Source: Ophioceras dolichostomum
Lineage: Eukaryota; Ascomycota; Sordariomycetes; Magnaporthales; Ophioceraceae
Reading direction: 5' to 3'
DNA: 64,000 bases
Assembly (NCBI GenBank): GCA_003049485.1
Contig: PYST01000094.1
Location: 1 to 64,000 of the forward strand
Part shown: in pieces, positions 34,300 to 42,990 of the stretch
How the letters are laid out: each line of letters starts with the position of its first letter
Position numbering within the stretch: position 1 is the stretch's first letter
Position numbers and translations under genes: made by a program
Notes under the pieces: model-generated
Told to the model about the DNA's origin: nothing
Seen by the model: only the letters and a program-made list of their open reading frames with translations
Databases searched by the model: none

Positions 34300-34596
34300 A
34301 TGTCTCTGCAACCACAGACTGGCTTTAAAGTTGTAACCAAGGCGAACCCCGCTGTTTCCGAAGAGCGGCAAAAGTGTTGCTATTCGATGCACGGCACGTA
34401 CCTGTACCTGTACCTCCTCTACCTGTCCTGGGCGAAGCCCCCTTGTATTCCGGGCATCGGGGCGGGCACCTTCACCACACCGAGCGGAGCGCGGCGCGTT
34501 CCTTTGGGCAGTAGCACCCAGTACTCTATTAGGTCAGGTATCTCCTATGCTTATTATGCCCGCCCTAGTTATGAAGGCGAGAGCGACGTCGAATAA
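34300..34596 (+). CDS. Weak candidate small ORF (98 codons), possibly a gene remnant
   Basis: A 100-base CT-rich leader like those of real fungal genes precedes this ATG. The first 25 codons (MSLQPQTGFKVVTKANPAVS) look protein-like. Coding character then stops: the frame runs into a GTACCT microsatellite and ends at 34596. A GTGTTG donor-like site after codon 24 could mark an intron, but I found no convincing next exon. It may be the start of a decayed gene or a chance frame. Confidence 0.2.
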   Translation: MSLQPQTGFKVVTKANPAVSEERQKCCYSMHGTYLYLYLLYLSWAKPPCIPGIGAGTFTTPSGARRVPLGSSTQYSIRSGISYAYYARPSYEGESDVE

Positions 34597-35379
34597 GGCC
34601 TTCTTATCGCCCTACAACTACAAGCTTCCTCATTTTCACGTTCCCATGTCTCCGACGGACCCCATCCATGCTTGACGTTGGACAGATGCAAGATGGAGTA
34701 AAAGTCCTTGGTCTCGCGTGGTTCCTCTCGGGCTGCCGTGCAACATCTTCGTTGGTCTGGTCGCTCCCAGCGGAGCCAAGGAGGAGGGGCCAATTTAAAG
34801 TGCCCCTGCCGTGCTGCCGATCACGACCTTGCTGAATCGCCGTGCCGTGAGTGGTGAGAAGTCTGATGACTGTGCGGTTTCGGGGAGCGAAGGGGAGGGC
34901 GGGGGTTGCAGTGATTACAAGTGTGGAATCTGGGAGTTGTAAGTGGTAGTTGTATCAACTACCAACGCACAAGGAGAGCACGAAGGCAGTCAGTGTGTCG
35001 CTGCTCGTGTGGTCTTCAAACAGGGATTGCAGCTCATAGGGAGACACTCATCAACTTGTTTCTCGTCTTGCCTTCCCGTGAAACATTCCCGTCTTCTAGA
35101 AAGTGGAACAACAGCCCGCCTGGGCGCCATATCACTCACTACATGTAGCCGATACCGACGGAATTTGCCATTGTGTGACCCCTATTCTTCCGGCGTGAAT
35201 GGAGAGCCATGTGAGTGAGCATGCAATGCTCTGTCGCGATGATGAACATCAGACACGCCATGGAGTACCACTACCTAACCTACCTAAGCTTCAGGTCTGG
35301 CTGATGCCCGCTGCTTGTGAGTCAACTCGGCGACTCAAAAAGAGGCCTATCAGGTGGCCAACAATCAAGAACCAAAAAG

Positions 35380-36261
35380 ATGCAACTTCACCATACCACC
35401 CCCCACCTCCACACGGGCTCCCCCTCCAAGCTTTTCCCTTTGATTGCTGCGGGAGGGCATCTCGATCTCGGCATTTGCGGTCGCGAAGCGCGGCGGCATT
35501 TGCGCGGGCAATTTGATCACTTCGTGTTTCCCAGTGTAGTAGTACTAGGAGTAATACTTAAAAGCCCGTCAATCAATTCCCTCTCTGCAGCAGTCCATCA
35601 CAACGGCCTGTTGCGACTAGTAATCCTGTCTCCTCCAACAAGTGGAATGGCGAGCGGCTGGGCATCGACACTATGCCTGCCGGACACATCCCTTGAGAGA
35701 TTTTCTTTCCCCAGACTTCTGCGAGGTGCTGTGCAGGATGATGGCCTGATTGGACCAGGTGTGCTTCGACCTTGGGTGAAAGCCTCAACACCTGGTTCGA
35801 CCTCAGAGCAAGAAGGCGGGCGATCGTCTGTCTGGCGGTCAAAGGGGATTTGCGAAGCCGGTTTTCAGACCGGTCCCCTTTCCCCCCAAGCACGGACGGC
35901 TTCTCAGTTGGGATGCTTTTCCACGAAAGGACTGACGAGCAACATCCCTAGCAATGTCTCCCTTGCTCCGTCGTTCCATTCCTCATCTCCTTTTCTCTCT
36001 CCCCTCCATATTCGAGAGCACATTCCACAACAAGATACCCCTCCTTTCCCATCCCCCACCAACGACTTATCATCAACGATCCTCATGCATGCGGGCATGT
36101 GCCAGTTGTCAGTCAGCGCCTACAAAGATAGAACCAATCCGGAACCCGTACCAGATATGATGGTGCCGCCATGCTGCGGGGGAAATTCCTGCAAGCATGG
36201 CGATCTATTCCGCATTTCCTTCAAGCCGACTAGCCAGCCAGCCAGCATCCCAACCTCCTAG
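35380..36261 (+). CDS. Weak candidate orphan ORF (293 codons)
   Basis: An open frame of this length in noncoding-like sequence of moderate GC is unusual and is not a shadow of another gene. However, third-position bias is weak, the translation is rich in Ser, Pro and His without any domain, and no splice signals were needed or seen. I list it because length alone merits an expression check. Confidence 0.18.
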   Translation: MQLHHTTPHLHTGSPSKLFPLIAAGGHLDLGICGREARRHLRGQFDHFVFPSVVVLGVILKSPSINSLSAAVHHNGLLRLVILSPPTSGMASGWASTLCLPDTSLERFSFPRLLRGAVQDDGLIGPGVLRPWVKASTPGSTSEQEGGRSSVWRSKGICEAGFQTGPLSPQARTASQLGCFSTKGLTSNIPSNVSLAPSFHSSSPFLSPLHIREHIPQQDTPPFPSPTNDLSSTILMHAGMCQLSVSAYKDRTNPEPVPDMMVPPCCGGNSCKHGDLFRISFKPTSQPASIPTS

Positions 36262-36961
36262 TCAACGAAAGCTCAGATAGGCATGAGACACCCCCTCGAA
36301 AGCAAGACTAAAATCATCAAAGTGGTGGTGTGGACAAGTGGAAAAGGAGGGGGAGGTGTCAAGTTTAGCATCCAACGCTTCCGTCGTCAGTCTTGCCTAC
36401 TGCCTAAAAGGCAGGTTGGCAGGCAACCTTAGCATGTGCCAACACTGGCGGAGGCGGGAACTCATCATCAACTAGTGCCTCCAGGTGCTAAGAGCCACCG
36501 AGCTAGCCATATCCATTTACCCCTCCGCGCTTCTCATGTGAAAGTCACCGCGGCCTACATACAAGCTACTGCACGACCACCCCAGGTGGCAGGACCTTCC
36601 TGACTCGGAAGTGCCGGGGATGCGCATCCTAGTTCGGCGATATGAGGACTCATCGAACAAGCACTCGTGAGGCTCAAAAACTACGACGGTGTATAAATGA
36701 CCCGTGATTGTCTACCGCTCACAAAACCGTGTCGTTTATGGGCGTATTCGGGAAATAAACCGGATCTAGGTCTGATCCTGGACGTTTGCGCCATCGGACT
36801 CTATTATGCTTATGCGGCCCCTCGCCCGAGACGCTGCCTTGTTGCGTTGTCCGACGATGGAGGCCTCGATGCTCCCCGCCTATTACCTAACACCATACCT
36901 CTGCAGGCATTCGTGTCGGATCCGAAGAATCGCCAGCCTCATCTTGTCACGTAGTGCCTCG

Positions 36962-38144
36962 TTATGAGGGACTGGTGGCACCGCCCATATCTTCGATCGC
37001 ATCGGCCCTATCCCAAGTCTCCTTCTCGAGACCCTCTACCTTATCGTACAGCTCCCGGATCCTAGCGTTCGCCCTGGTCTGCTCCAGCTCTTGCAGCCTG
37101 TACGTCTCGGTGAACACGTCGCGCACGAACGGCGGCATCCCGGTCTTCCCTCCAGCCTGATAGTCGTAGGTCACGATGTCCTCTTCGAGCCGCGCCGCCA
37201 CTCGGCGGTGCTTGTGCGATAATATGACGCAGTCCAGCTGGAAGGATGTCTGGGCCGCCGAAGTCGGCGCGGAGCGGAGCTTGTGGTAGACGGAAACGGT
37301 ATCCGGGTACACGATTGGCTGTTGTGGTGCCGAGAGTTCGAGGAAAGAAGGGTAATAGATCAGCCTTTCTAGTCCAAGGAGGTGATCCTTCTCCTCGTCT
37401 GTACTCGTAGTATTTGTATGCCTGCTCCTCCCTTCATATTTCGCTCTCTCGCCCGGGCCGTGCTCTGATAGTTTTTCCGGGAAAGAACCGGCTGGTTGGA
37501 GTGGGGACCACACACAAGCTTAAAGTCGGCGCTGATGGACCTGAGGATCAGCCCGGTCGACTCTGGTGTCATCAGCTCCATCCACTGCTGGGAGTGTGCC
37601 GGATCAACATGTCGCGCAAAGTTGATCACCCAGTCGACCCTCGATGACTCGGCGTACCGGATGTATGTGACGTTATTGACGTGTTGCTGAGCATGTTGAA
37701 CGGCAGGACAGATTCGTCAGTCAGTCAGTCCGTTTCTCGTAGAAAGGATATAGGAGAACCAAGGACATAGCGCACGAAACTGTCCATCACGCCCCAGACC
37801 ACCTTGTGGTCCTCCAGGCCCCGGCGCCCGCCAGTGAGGTATCCCTCGCTCCCGGCCGTCAATTCCCTCCACTCTGAGGCCAGTGCCCGGAGCACGGAAG
37901 CGGCCCGTGAGACCTGAGCGGGTGAGCAGCCGAACATGATGCATTTCCCGATGCGGCCCTGCAGCTCGCTGAGCCATCTTTGAGAAGGGAGAGTCGTCGA
38001 TGGTATGGAAGGAGGTGGAGTGGAGGCCGTTGTCCCAGCGGCGCTGGCACGGGAGGAGGACGAGAAGAACCTGTGTTGTCGGTCGAGCGCGAAAGGAGTC
38101 GCTAGTGGCCTGGTAGACGGCCTAAAACGTAGTCTGGGAGGCAT
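36962..38144 (-). CDS. Mitochondrial hotdog thioesterase-like protein (three exons)
   Basis: Predicted 298-residue protein of a fungal thioesterase/thiol-ester dehydrase-isomerase family. Exons are 38144-37776, 37686-37516 and 37318-36962; the introns are 89 and 197 nt, both phase 0. Splicing restores the family core: VVWGVMDSF-QHVNNVTYIRYAESSR, then GLILRSISADFKL-PIVYPDTVSVYHKL. The HVNNVxYxRY segment is the hallmark of the hotdog acyl-CoA thioesterase fold. The first 35 residues are Arg/Ser-rich with almost no acidic residues (RPLATPF...FFSSSSR), a good mitochondrial presequence. The C-terminus is a coiled helix with LEKETWDRADAIED. Donor sites GTGCGC and GTGTGT are non-ideal but the joins are unambiguous. 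It sits head-to-head with the LYR gene, 309 bases apart. Substrate is not known; acyl-CoA is inferred from the fold. Confidence 0.85.
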
Positions 38145-38453
38145 GGCAAATTGGAATATGTAGTTGTACAGGAACGCGTCGTCAACGAGAGAGGTTCATG
38201 GCCGGAAAGCTGACGAAGCCATCGCGACTTGGCATGTCCAGGTCCTCGGCAATGACTTGGAGGGGCAAGATGAGCTGGAGCTCCGATAAGATACGGCGTT
38301 AGAGCCGAGGCTTGCCGCACGCCAACAGGTCAACGAGCATCAACATTAATCGCCAATTGCCTCAGGCACTTCTTACTCTATCCTATTCATGGAAGGGTCG
38401 AGATAGGCAGATTGGATATATCGTGCATTCGACGAATGTATCATGAAGTCACT
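38145..38453. promoter_or_regulatory. Shared divergent promoter region
   Basis: Only 309 bases separate the start codons of the thioesterase-like gene and the LYR gene, which are transcribed away from each other. The interval must carry both promoters and leaders. No TATA box stands out on either strand. Confidence 0.6.
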
Positions 38454-39460
38454 ATGCTCTCTCCCCCGAATCCCGAGCTTCGGAGGCAGGTGATATCCAT
38501 CTACAAAGGTGTGCGCCACCAAGACTTCCTCAGCTCTGAGGATCATCAACAAGCTAGCATCAAGATCCGCCAGGCTGACCAATTCGGTTCACAAATCAAC
38601 ATGAAATGAGCGACGCAGAGCTTCTCAACCTCGGAAAAGACTATCCGCAAGGATTCTCCTATTTCCGGCCACGGCTGCACAAGGCATTCATGTCCAACGC
38701 GCACCTGCGCGACGAGGAGAAGATCCGACAAGGCATCACGAGGGCTGAGTTCGTCCGCAAAGGTTGCTTCCCTTCTCCTGGCTCCACATCTCTCTCTACA
38801 TCTACAGATAAATCTGAGATCTAACAAGTTTGGCTATGGTCCAACTGATGGCTGCAGAGATTGAGGCTTTGTACGTTTCTTGCATTGCTTCCTCGTCCCC
38901 TTTCACGCCCCTTACTATCATCGTCGTCGTCGTCTCTGCCCTTTAGCCAACCTGTCGGGAGACCCCCCCCCCCTTTTCGTCTTCGTCGACAAGTGTCGCA
39001 TTGCCTGAGCACCAACCCCTGCTGTAAGAGAAGAAACATGATGTTTGAGATCGACGGCAGATACGAAAGACAGATCTTTGCACAGTAATCACGCGAGAGG
39101 GAAGCGTGCGTGTCGATCAGGTAGGAAGTATCTACGTGCGGAGGCGCTGGCCTCGACGAACCTGTTCCTCCTCGGGATAGCCCAGGGGCACAGTTGTCTC
39201 GCTCGGTATCGCGACATTATTTGGAGCCGTTGGGGCCGGCCGACCCGACTTTACTCTTCCCCGGCACGCACACATTTCAGACATGTCTATGGCCAAAGCC
39301 TTGGCTCGTTCTCCCCATTATCTTCAACCGTCAAGCGACAGGCTTTTAATGAGGCGCGGCCGCGGGAGGCGTGTCCACGGCCTTGCTAACTAAGAAAGAC
39401 AGATACTACCTCAAGCGCTACCGAACGCTACGTAAACGCTACGACTCGAACTTAGGGTGA
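38454..39460 (+). CDS. LYR-motif protein of the ETFRF1/LYRM5 family (four exons)
   Basis: Predicted 89-residue mitochondrial LYR-family protein. In animals ETFRF1 binds electron-transfer flavoprotein and removes its FAD; here that role is inferred. No single frame shows this gene. Exons are 38454-38508, 38619-38762, 38858-38870 and 39403-39460, with phases 1, 1 and 0-plus-2 closing correctly. The spliced protein reads MLSPPNPELRRQVISIYKEL, then LNLGKDYPQGFSYFRPRLHK, then EEKIRQGITRAEFVRKEIEA, then LYYLKRYRTLRKRYDSNLG. The DYPxGxxYFxxRL and FVxKEIEALYxLxxYRxxxxRY patterns match ETFRF1. Exon 3 is only 13 nt. Intron 3 is 532 nt with a GCTAAC branch point 12 bases before its AG. The start at 38454 has A at -3; an in-frame ATG at 38436 is weaker. 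It shares a promoter region with the thioesterase-like gene. Confidence 0.85.
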
Positions 39461-40290
39461 GGAAAGGTCGTTGGTTTGAACTGTGCAGAAGGGGGAAGAG
39501 CGAGACATACTCACTGCCTCCCTCCCCCCTCATCAGGCCGCTGTCTTCTGATCCTCACACAACGCCTGCTGTGATCTCTCAGAAGGCTATCGATTAGACA
39601 ACCCGGGACAACAGATACCATGAGGCTGTCTATCTGGAACCAAAAGCGGCCAGAAACAGGCTATCCTGTCTCGGGGGAATATACAGGCACCTTAGCTTTT
39701 GGGGGCGATACGGAAGTTCCAAGAGGGAGGCGGCACAAATGTTCGACACATGCATGCTGCTGTTGGCTTCAAGCGTTAGGGCTTGAAGCGCCAAAAGCAA
39801 GACAGACCGAAAAGGGCACAGCAGCATAGCGTGCGTGCGCGCACCACCACGGTGTGAGACACAAGTCGATCAATGATTCTGATTCCAAAATTTTCCCAAC
39901 TCGCGAAAAGGGGGTGAAAAATGGAAAACTGAATCCTAGAAAAGTAGGTAAACAAGAATGAAAGGGAGAGAAATAAAATACAAGAAAAAAACCAAAGCCA
40001 TGAAAGCCCGCCCATGGGATTGTGACCCAACTTTGTGTGAAGAAAGCTACATATCCAACAAAGAAAATCCAAATCTATGTATCCTGGAATCCATCCAATC
40101 TTTGTTCCCATCCCCCTCTTCTCCCTCTTCTCGGTGTACCTCTCCTCCACCTCTCCTTCTGCTCTTCCCACCAGTCCTATGCCTCGTTCTACTAGGCGTC
40201 TGCTCACGCTCACTTCCAGTACTACTGCTGCTACCGCTGCTGCTGGTGGTACTGCACCAGCGGCTACCCCGAATACTAGTACAACAACTA
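39461..40290. other. Convergent intergenic region, no gene
   Basis: Holds the 3' ends of the LYR gene and of the methyltransferase gene. AT-richer in its second half (39840-40080). Nothing else is supported. Confidence 0.6.
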
Positions 40291-42990
40291 CTACTTCGAC
40301 GATGGCAGCGGCTTCTTCCTCGCCCACCAAGCCCCCACCTCGAGGCACTCCCCCCAAGAGGTCCCGTTCTCCCTCAGCAGGTCGTTCATCATCTTGCCCT
40401 GCCAACCGTCCCACTCGTCCTGGGACTTCCCGCTCGCCTCGCGCAGCACCGCCTCGAGGCTCTGTATCATCTGCACGACCGTCATGAGCGCCGTCCTGCG
40501 CAGCGCCTGCTGCCCGGCCGACAGCACCTTCCCCTGTTTCGCTCCACCTCCACCTCCTCCACCTCCACTGGCTACTCCTCCTCCTCCTCCTCCGCCAATA
40601 TCGTCCCCGTCACCGCCAGTAGCGCTGCGCAGTAGCAAGCCCTTCGTCCCCCTCGTCTCGATGTAGCTCTTCCCATCCTTCGTCACCACGCCTCCGACCC
40701 CCTCCCTCTCCCACTTCACCTCTGAGAACGGCACGGCCAGCCTCCTCGAGCCCACGCTCGTGAGCGACTCCTCCTGCACGAGCAGCGGCTCGATGTTCGT
40801 GCAGGGCACAGGCGACAGGTGCCGTGCGTCGAGCGCCTTGCTCAGCCACGAGTTGTACTCCACCAGGAAGTTGTTGAGCGGGCTCGACATGGGCGTCCGG
40901 CCCGTCATGACGTACGCGCCCAGCTCCGCGGCCTCCTCGTTGAAGTCGTCCGAGGAGGAGGAAGAAGGGATCCCGCTACCGCCTTCGTCGTCGGACGGGG
41001 CGTGCGCGCCACCACCCGCCTCGGGCACGTGCGGCCTCAGCATGCGGATGGTGTGGTCCGACTCCCACACCTCGATCGTGCCGCCCGGCTGGAGGACGCG
41101 CACGACCTCGTCCATCATCAGGCCGTGGTTCGTCACGGGGTTGCCCAGCGACAGCCCCTGCATCATGACGAGGTCGAACTCGCCGTCCTGGAACGGCCAG
41201 GGCGCGTGGCAGATGTTGTGCTGCACGAAGCGCCACTTCATGTCCCTGTCGGGCCGCATCGGGTCGCTGGGGCCGTTGCTGCTGCTCTGAGGACCAGAAC
41301 CAGGTCCGGATCCTCCAGTGGATGATGATGACCCGTCGCCGCCGCTACCGCCGCCGGCACCCCATGCGCTGGCGCCGGGGACGGGCACGACGTCGAGCCC
41401 CGTGAAGGATATGTTAGGGTGGCCGCGCTGCGAGTACCAGCGGTGGCACATCATGCTCCAGAACCCCGAGCCGCAGCCCAGGTCGAGCACGCGCTTGGGC
41501 GGCTTCTTCGCCAGGGAAGGGGAGCACACGGGTCGGCCGAAGAGCTGGAACAGTAGCAGCGTCTTCATGGACTGGCGGTGCAGCTCGGGCAGGTCGACGG
41601 GCAGGGGGTACACTACGGTCGGGTCGGCTATGTATGTGCGACCGTTGCGCACGACGAACGGCCTGCTCGACGCGGCGGCGCCGGAGGACCGGTGGCGCGA
41701 CTCGGCGCTCGAGGAGCCGGCGTCTGTGGACGTCATGGTGCGGACGCTCAGGGAAGGGGTGCCGGAGGCGCTGGACGCGCTCTCGGCGCGGGAGATTGGC
41801 ACGCCGCTGGTGCCTATCTTGTGTTGTAGCGCTGGCGGGTCAGGAGACATGGTAGCATGGCGCTGTTGGTGGTGGTGGTGCTGCGGCTGTTGCTGCGGCA
41901 GCGGCGGTGGATGATGGTGTTGTTGGTAGTGGTGGGAGTAGTGGTGGTAGTGCGAGGATGATAATAAGACGTGCTGTGATAGGCGCTGGGCGAAGGACGC
42001 CTTGATCGGCGAAGAGGGGGTTATCGGAAGTGCGGCGCCGGACGCGGCGGCGAGGGCGGCCACGGAGGGAGCGATGGATGACACAGTGGTGTTCGTCGTC
42101 GTTTGCGATAAGACGCTACCGTGGCTGCTGTGGCCGTGGGACGACGAGGATACGGTTGCCGTCAGGGAGGTATCGTGCTGTTGGGCGTCACTCTGGCCGG
42201 GGCGGTCGTCGTCGGGCCGTGGAACAGGGGGTAATTTCTTGTGCTTGCTGCGGTGGTGGTTGCTGCCTTGTAATGATGGGACGGGAGGAGGCTTCCGCAG
42301 CAGCGAGGTGCGTTCGGGTGTAGGTTCCGGTGCCAATGCCGATGCCGATGTGGGAGCGGGAGCGGATGCAGATGCGGATTTCGGGCGAGCCGGCGGAGCT
42401 AGTGCTGCTGCTGCTTCTGCTGCTGCAGAACCAGCTGACCCAATCTCCCACCAGGCTCCGGTGCTATTGGTATTGCTGCCGTCAACACTGACCCTGGAAG
42501 AAAAGTCTGTCGCAAGCGGACGGTAAGGGCTCGGCTTCGGCTTCGGTGTCGGGTCCGCCGGGTCGTTTTGTGGGCGGTCGTCGGTGTCGTCGTCGCCGCC
42601 GCCGCCAGCGCGGTGGTGGTGGTGGTGGTGGTGGTTGTGGTGGTCAGGTGTTTGCTCCCGTTTGTGCGGGCGGTGGTGGTGGTGGCGGTGGTGGAGGTGA
42701 AGCAAATCTAGCGGAGAGCTCCCGTAAGAGGAGGACGAGCCGCCGAGAAGGCCGCCCGCTCTGCCAGCGGAGCTGGTACCGCTGTCGGTCGACTGTGCCC
42801 TGGTGTGACCAGCAAAACGCGGCTTCCTGCTGCTCGGCGTGGTTGTGTTTGTGTTTGTGTTGTTCGAGCCGTCCACAGCAGCAGGCTTAGGCGTTGACGA
42901 CGAGTTTGATCGGGTTGGGTGTGGTTTTCCCACAAAGGGGTTGGACAGAGGAGCCTGAGTCGCTGTGGCATAACCCCAGTAGTACTCCAT
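40291..42990 (-). CDS. SAM-dependent methyltransferase with long low-complexity N-terminus
   Basis: Single-exon gene for 899 residues. The start is the ATG at 42990 (MEYYWGYATATQAPLSNPF); the frame is open further upstream but without an ATG. The first 450 residues are disordered, with His, Ser, Pro and Ala runs. A class I methyltransferase fold follows. Motif I is VLDLGCGSGFWS near residue 500. The acidic end of strand two is FTGLDVVPVP. A Gly/Ser insert of about 45 residues separates it from MKWRFVQHNICHAPWPF, and then FDLVMMQGLSLG and VLQPGGTIEVWESDH (motifs IV-VI) follow. The C-terminal region contains a Gly-rich loop and a helical stretch ending RKKPLPSSK. The fold is that of fungal methyltransferases sometimes grouped with LaeA/UMTA-like proteins, but the acceptor cannot be told. 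No signal peptide; cytosol or nucleus is likely. Confidence 0.85.
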   Translation of the reverse strand: MEYYWGYATATQAPLSNPFVGKPHPTRSNSSSTPKPAAVDGSNNTNTNTTTPSSRKPRFAGHTRAQSTDSGTSSAGRAGGLLGGSSSSYGSSPLDLLHLHHRHHHHRPHKREQTPDHHNHHHHHHHRAGGGGDDDTDDRPQNDPADPTPKPKPSPYRPLATDFSSRVSVDGSNTNSTGAWWEIGSAGSAAAEAAAALAPPARPKSASASAPAPTSASALAPEPTPERTSLLRKPPPVPSLQGSNHHRSKHKKLPPVPRPDDDRPGQSDAQQHDTSLTATVSSSSHGHSSHGSVLSQTTTNTTVSSIAPSVAALAAASGAALPITPSSPIKASFAQRLSQHVLLSSSHYHHYSHHYQQHHHPPPLPQQQPQHHHHQQRHATMSPDPPALQHKIGTSGVPISRAESASSASGTPSLSVRTMTSTDAGSSSAESRHRSSGAAASSRPFVVRNGRTYIADPTVVYPLPVDLPELHRQSMKTLLLFQLFGRPVCSPSLAKKPPKRVLDLGCGSGFWSMMCHRWYSQRGHPNISFTGLDVVPVPGASAWGAGGGSGGDGSSSSTGGSGPGSGPQSSSNGPSDPMRPDRDMKWRFVQHNICHAPWPFQDGEFDLVMMQGLSLGNPVTNHGLMMDEVVRVLQPGGTIEVWESDHTIRMLRPHVPEAGGGAHAPSDDEGGSGIPSSSSSDDFNEEAAELGAYVMTGRTPMSSPLNNFLVEYNSWLSKALDARHLSPVPCTNIEPLLVQEESLTSVGSRRLAVPFSEVKWEREGVGGVVTKDGKSYIETRGTKGLLLRSATGGDGDDIGGGGGGGVASGGGGGGGGAKQGKVLSAGQQALRRTALMTVVQMIQSLEAVLREASGKSQDEWDGWQGKMMNDLLRENGTSWGECLEVGAWWARKKPLPSSK

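Larger units (their letters stand above)
32818..36961. other. Intergenic region upstream of acrB
   Basis: Four kilobases holding the acrB promoter and leader. It contains GTACCT-type short repeats near 33437-33468 and 34397-34421, and a pyrimidine-rich stretch (34200-34299) leading to an ATG at 34300. It also holds two open frames listed separately as weak candidates. No RNA gene or mobile element was recognised. Confidence 0.5.
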
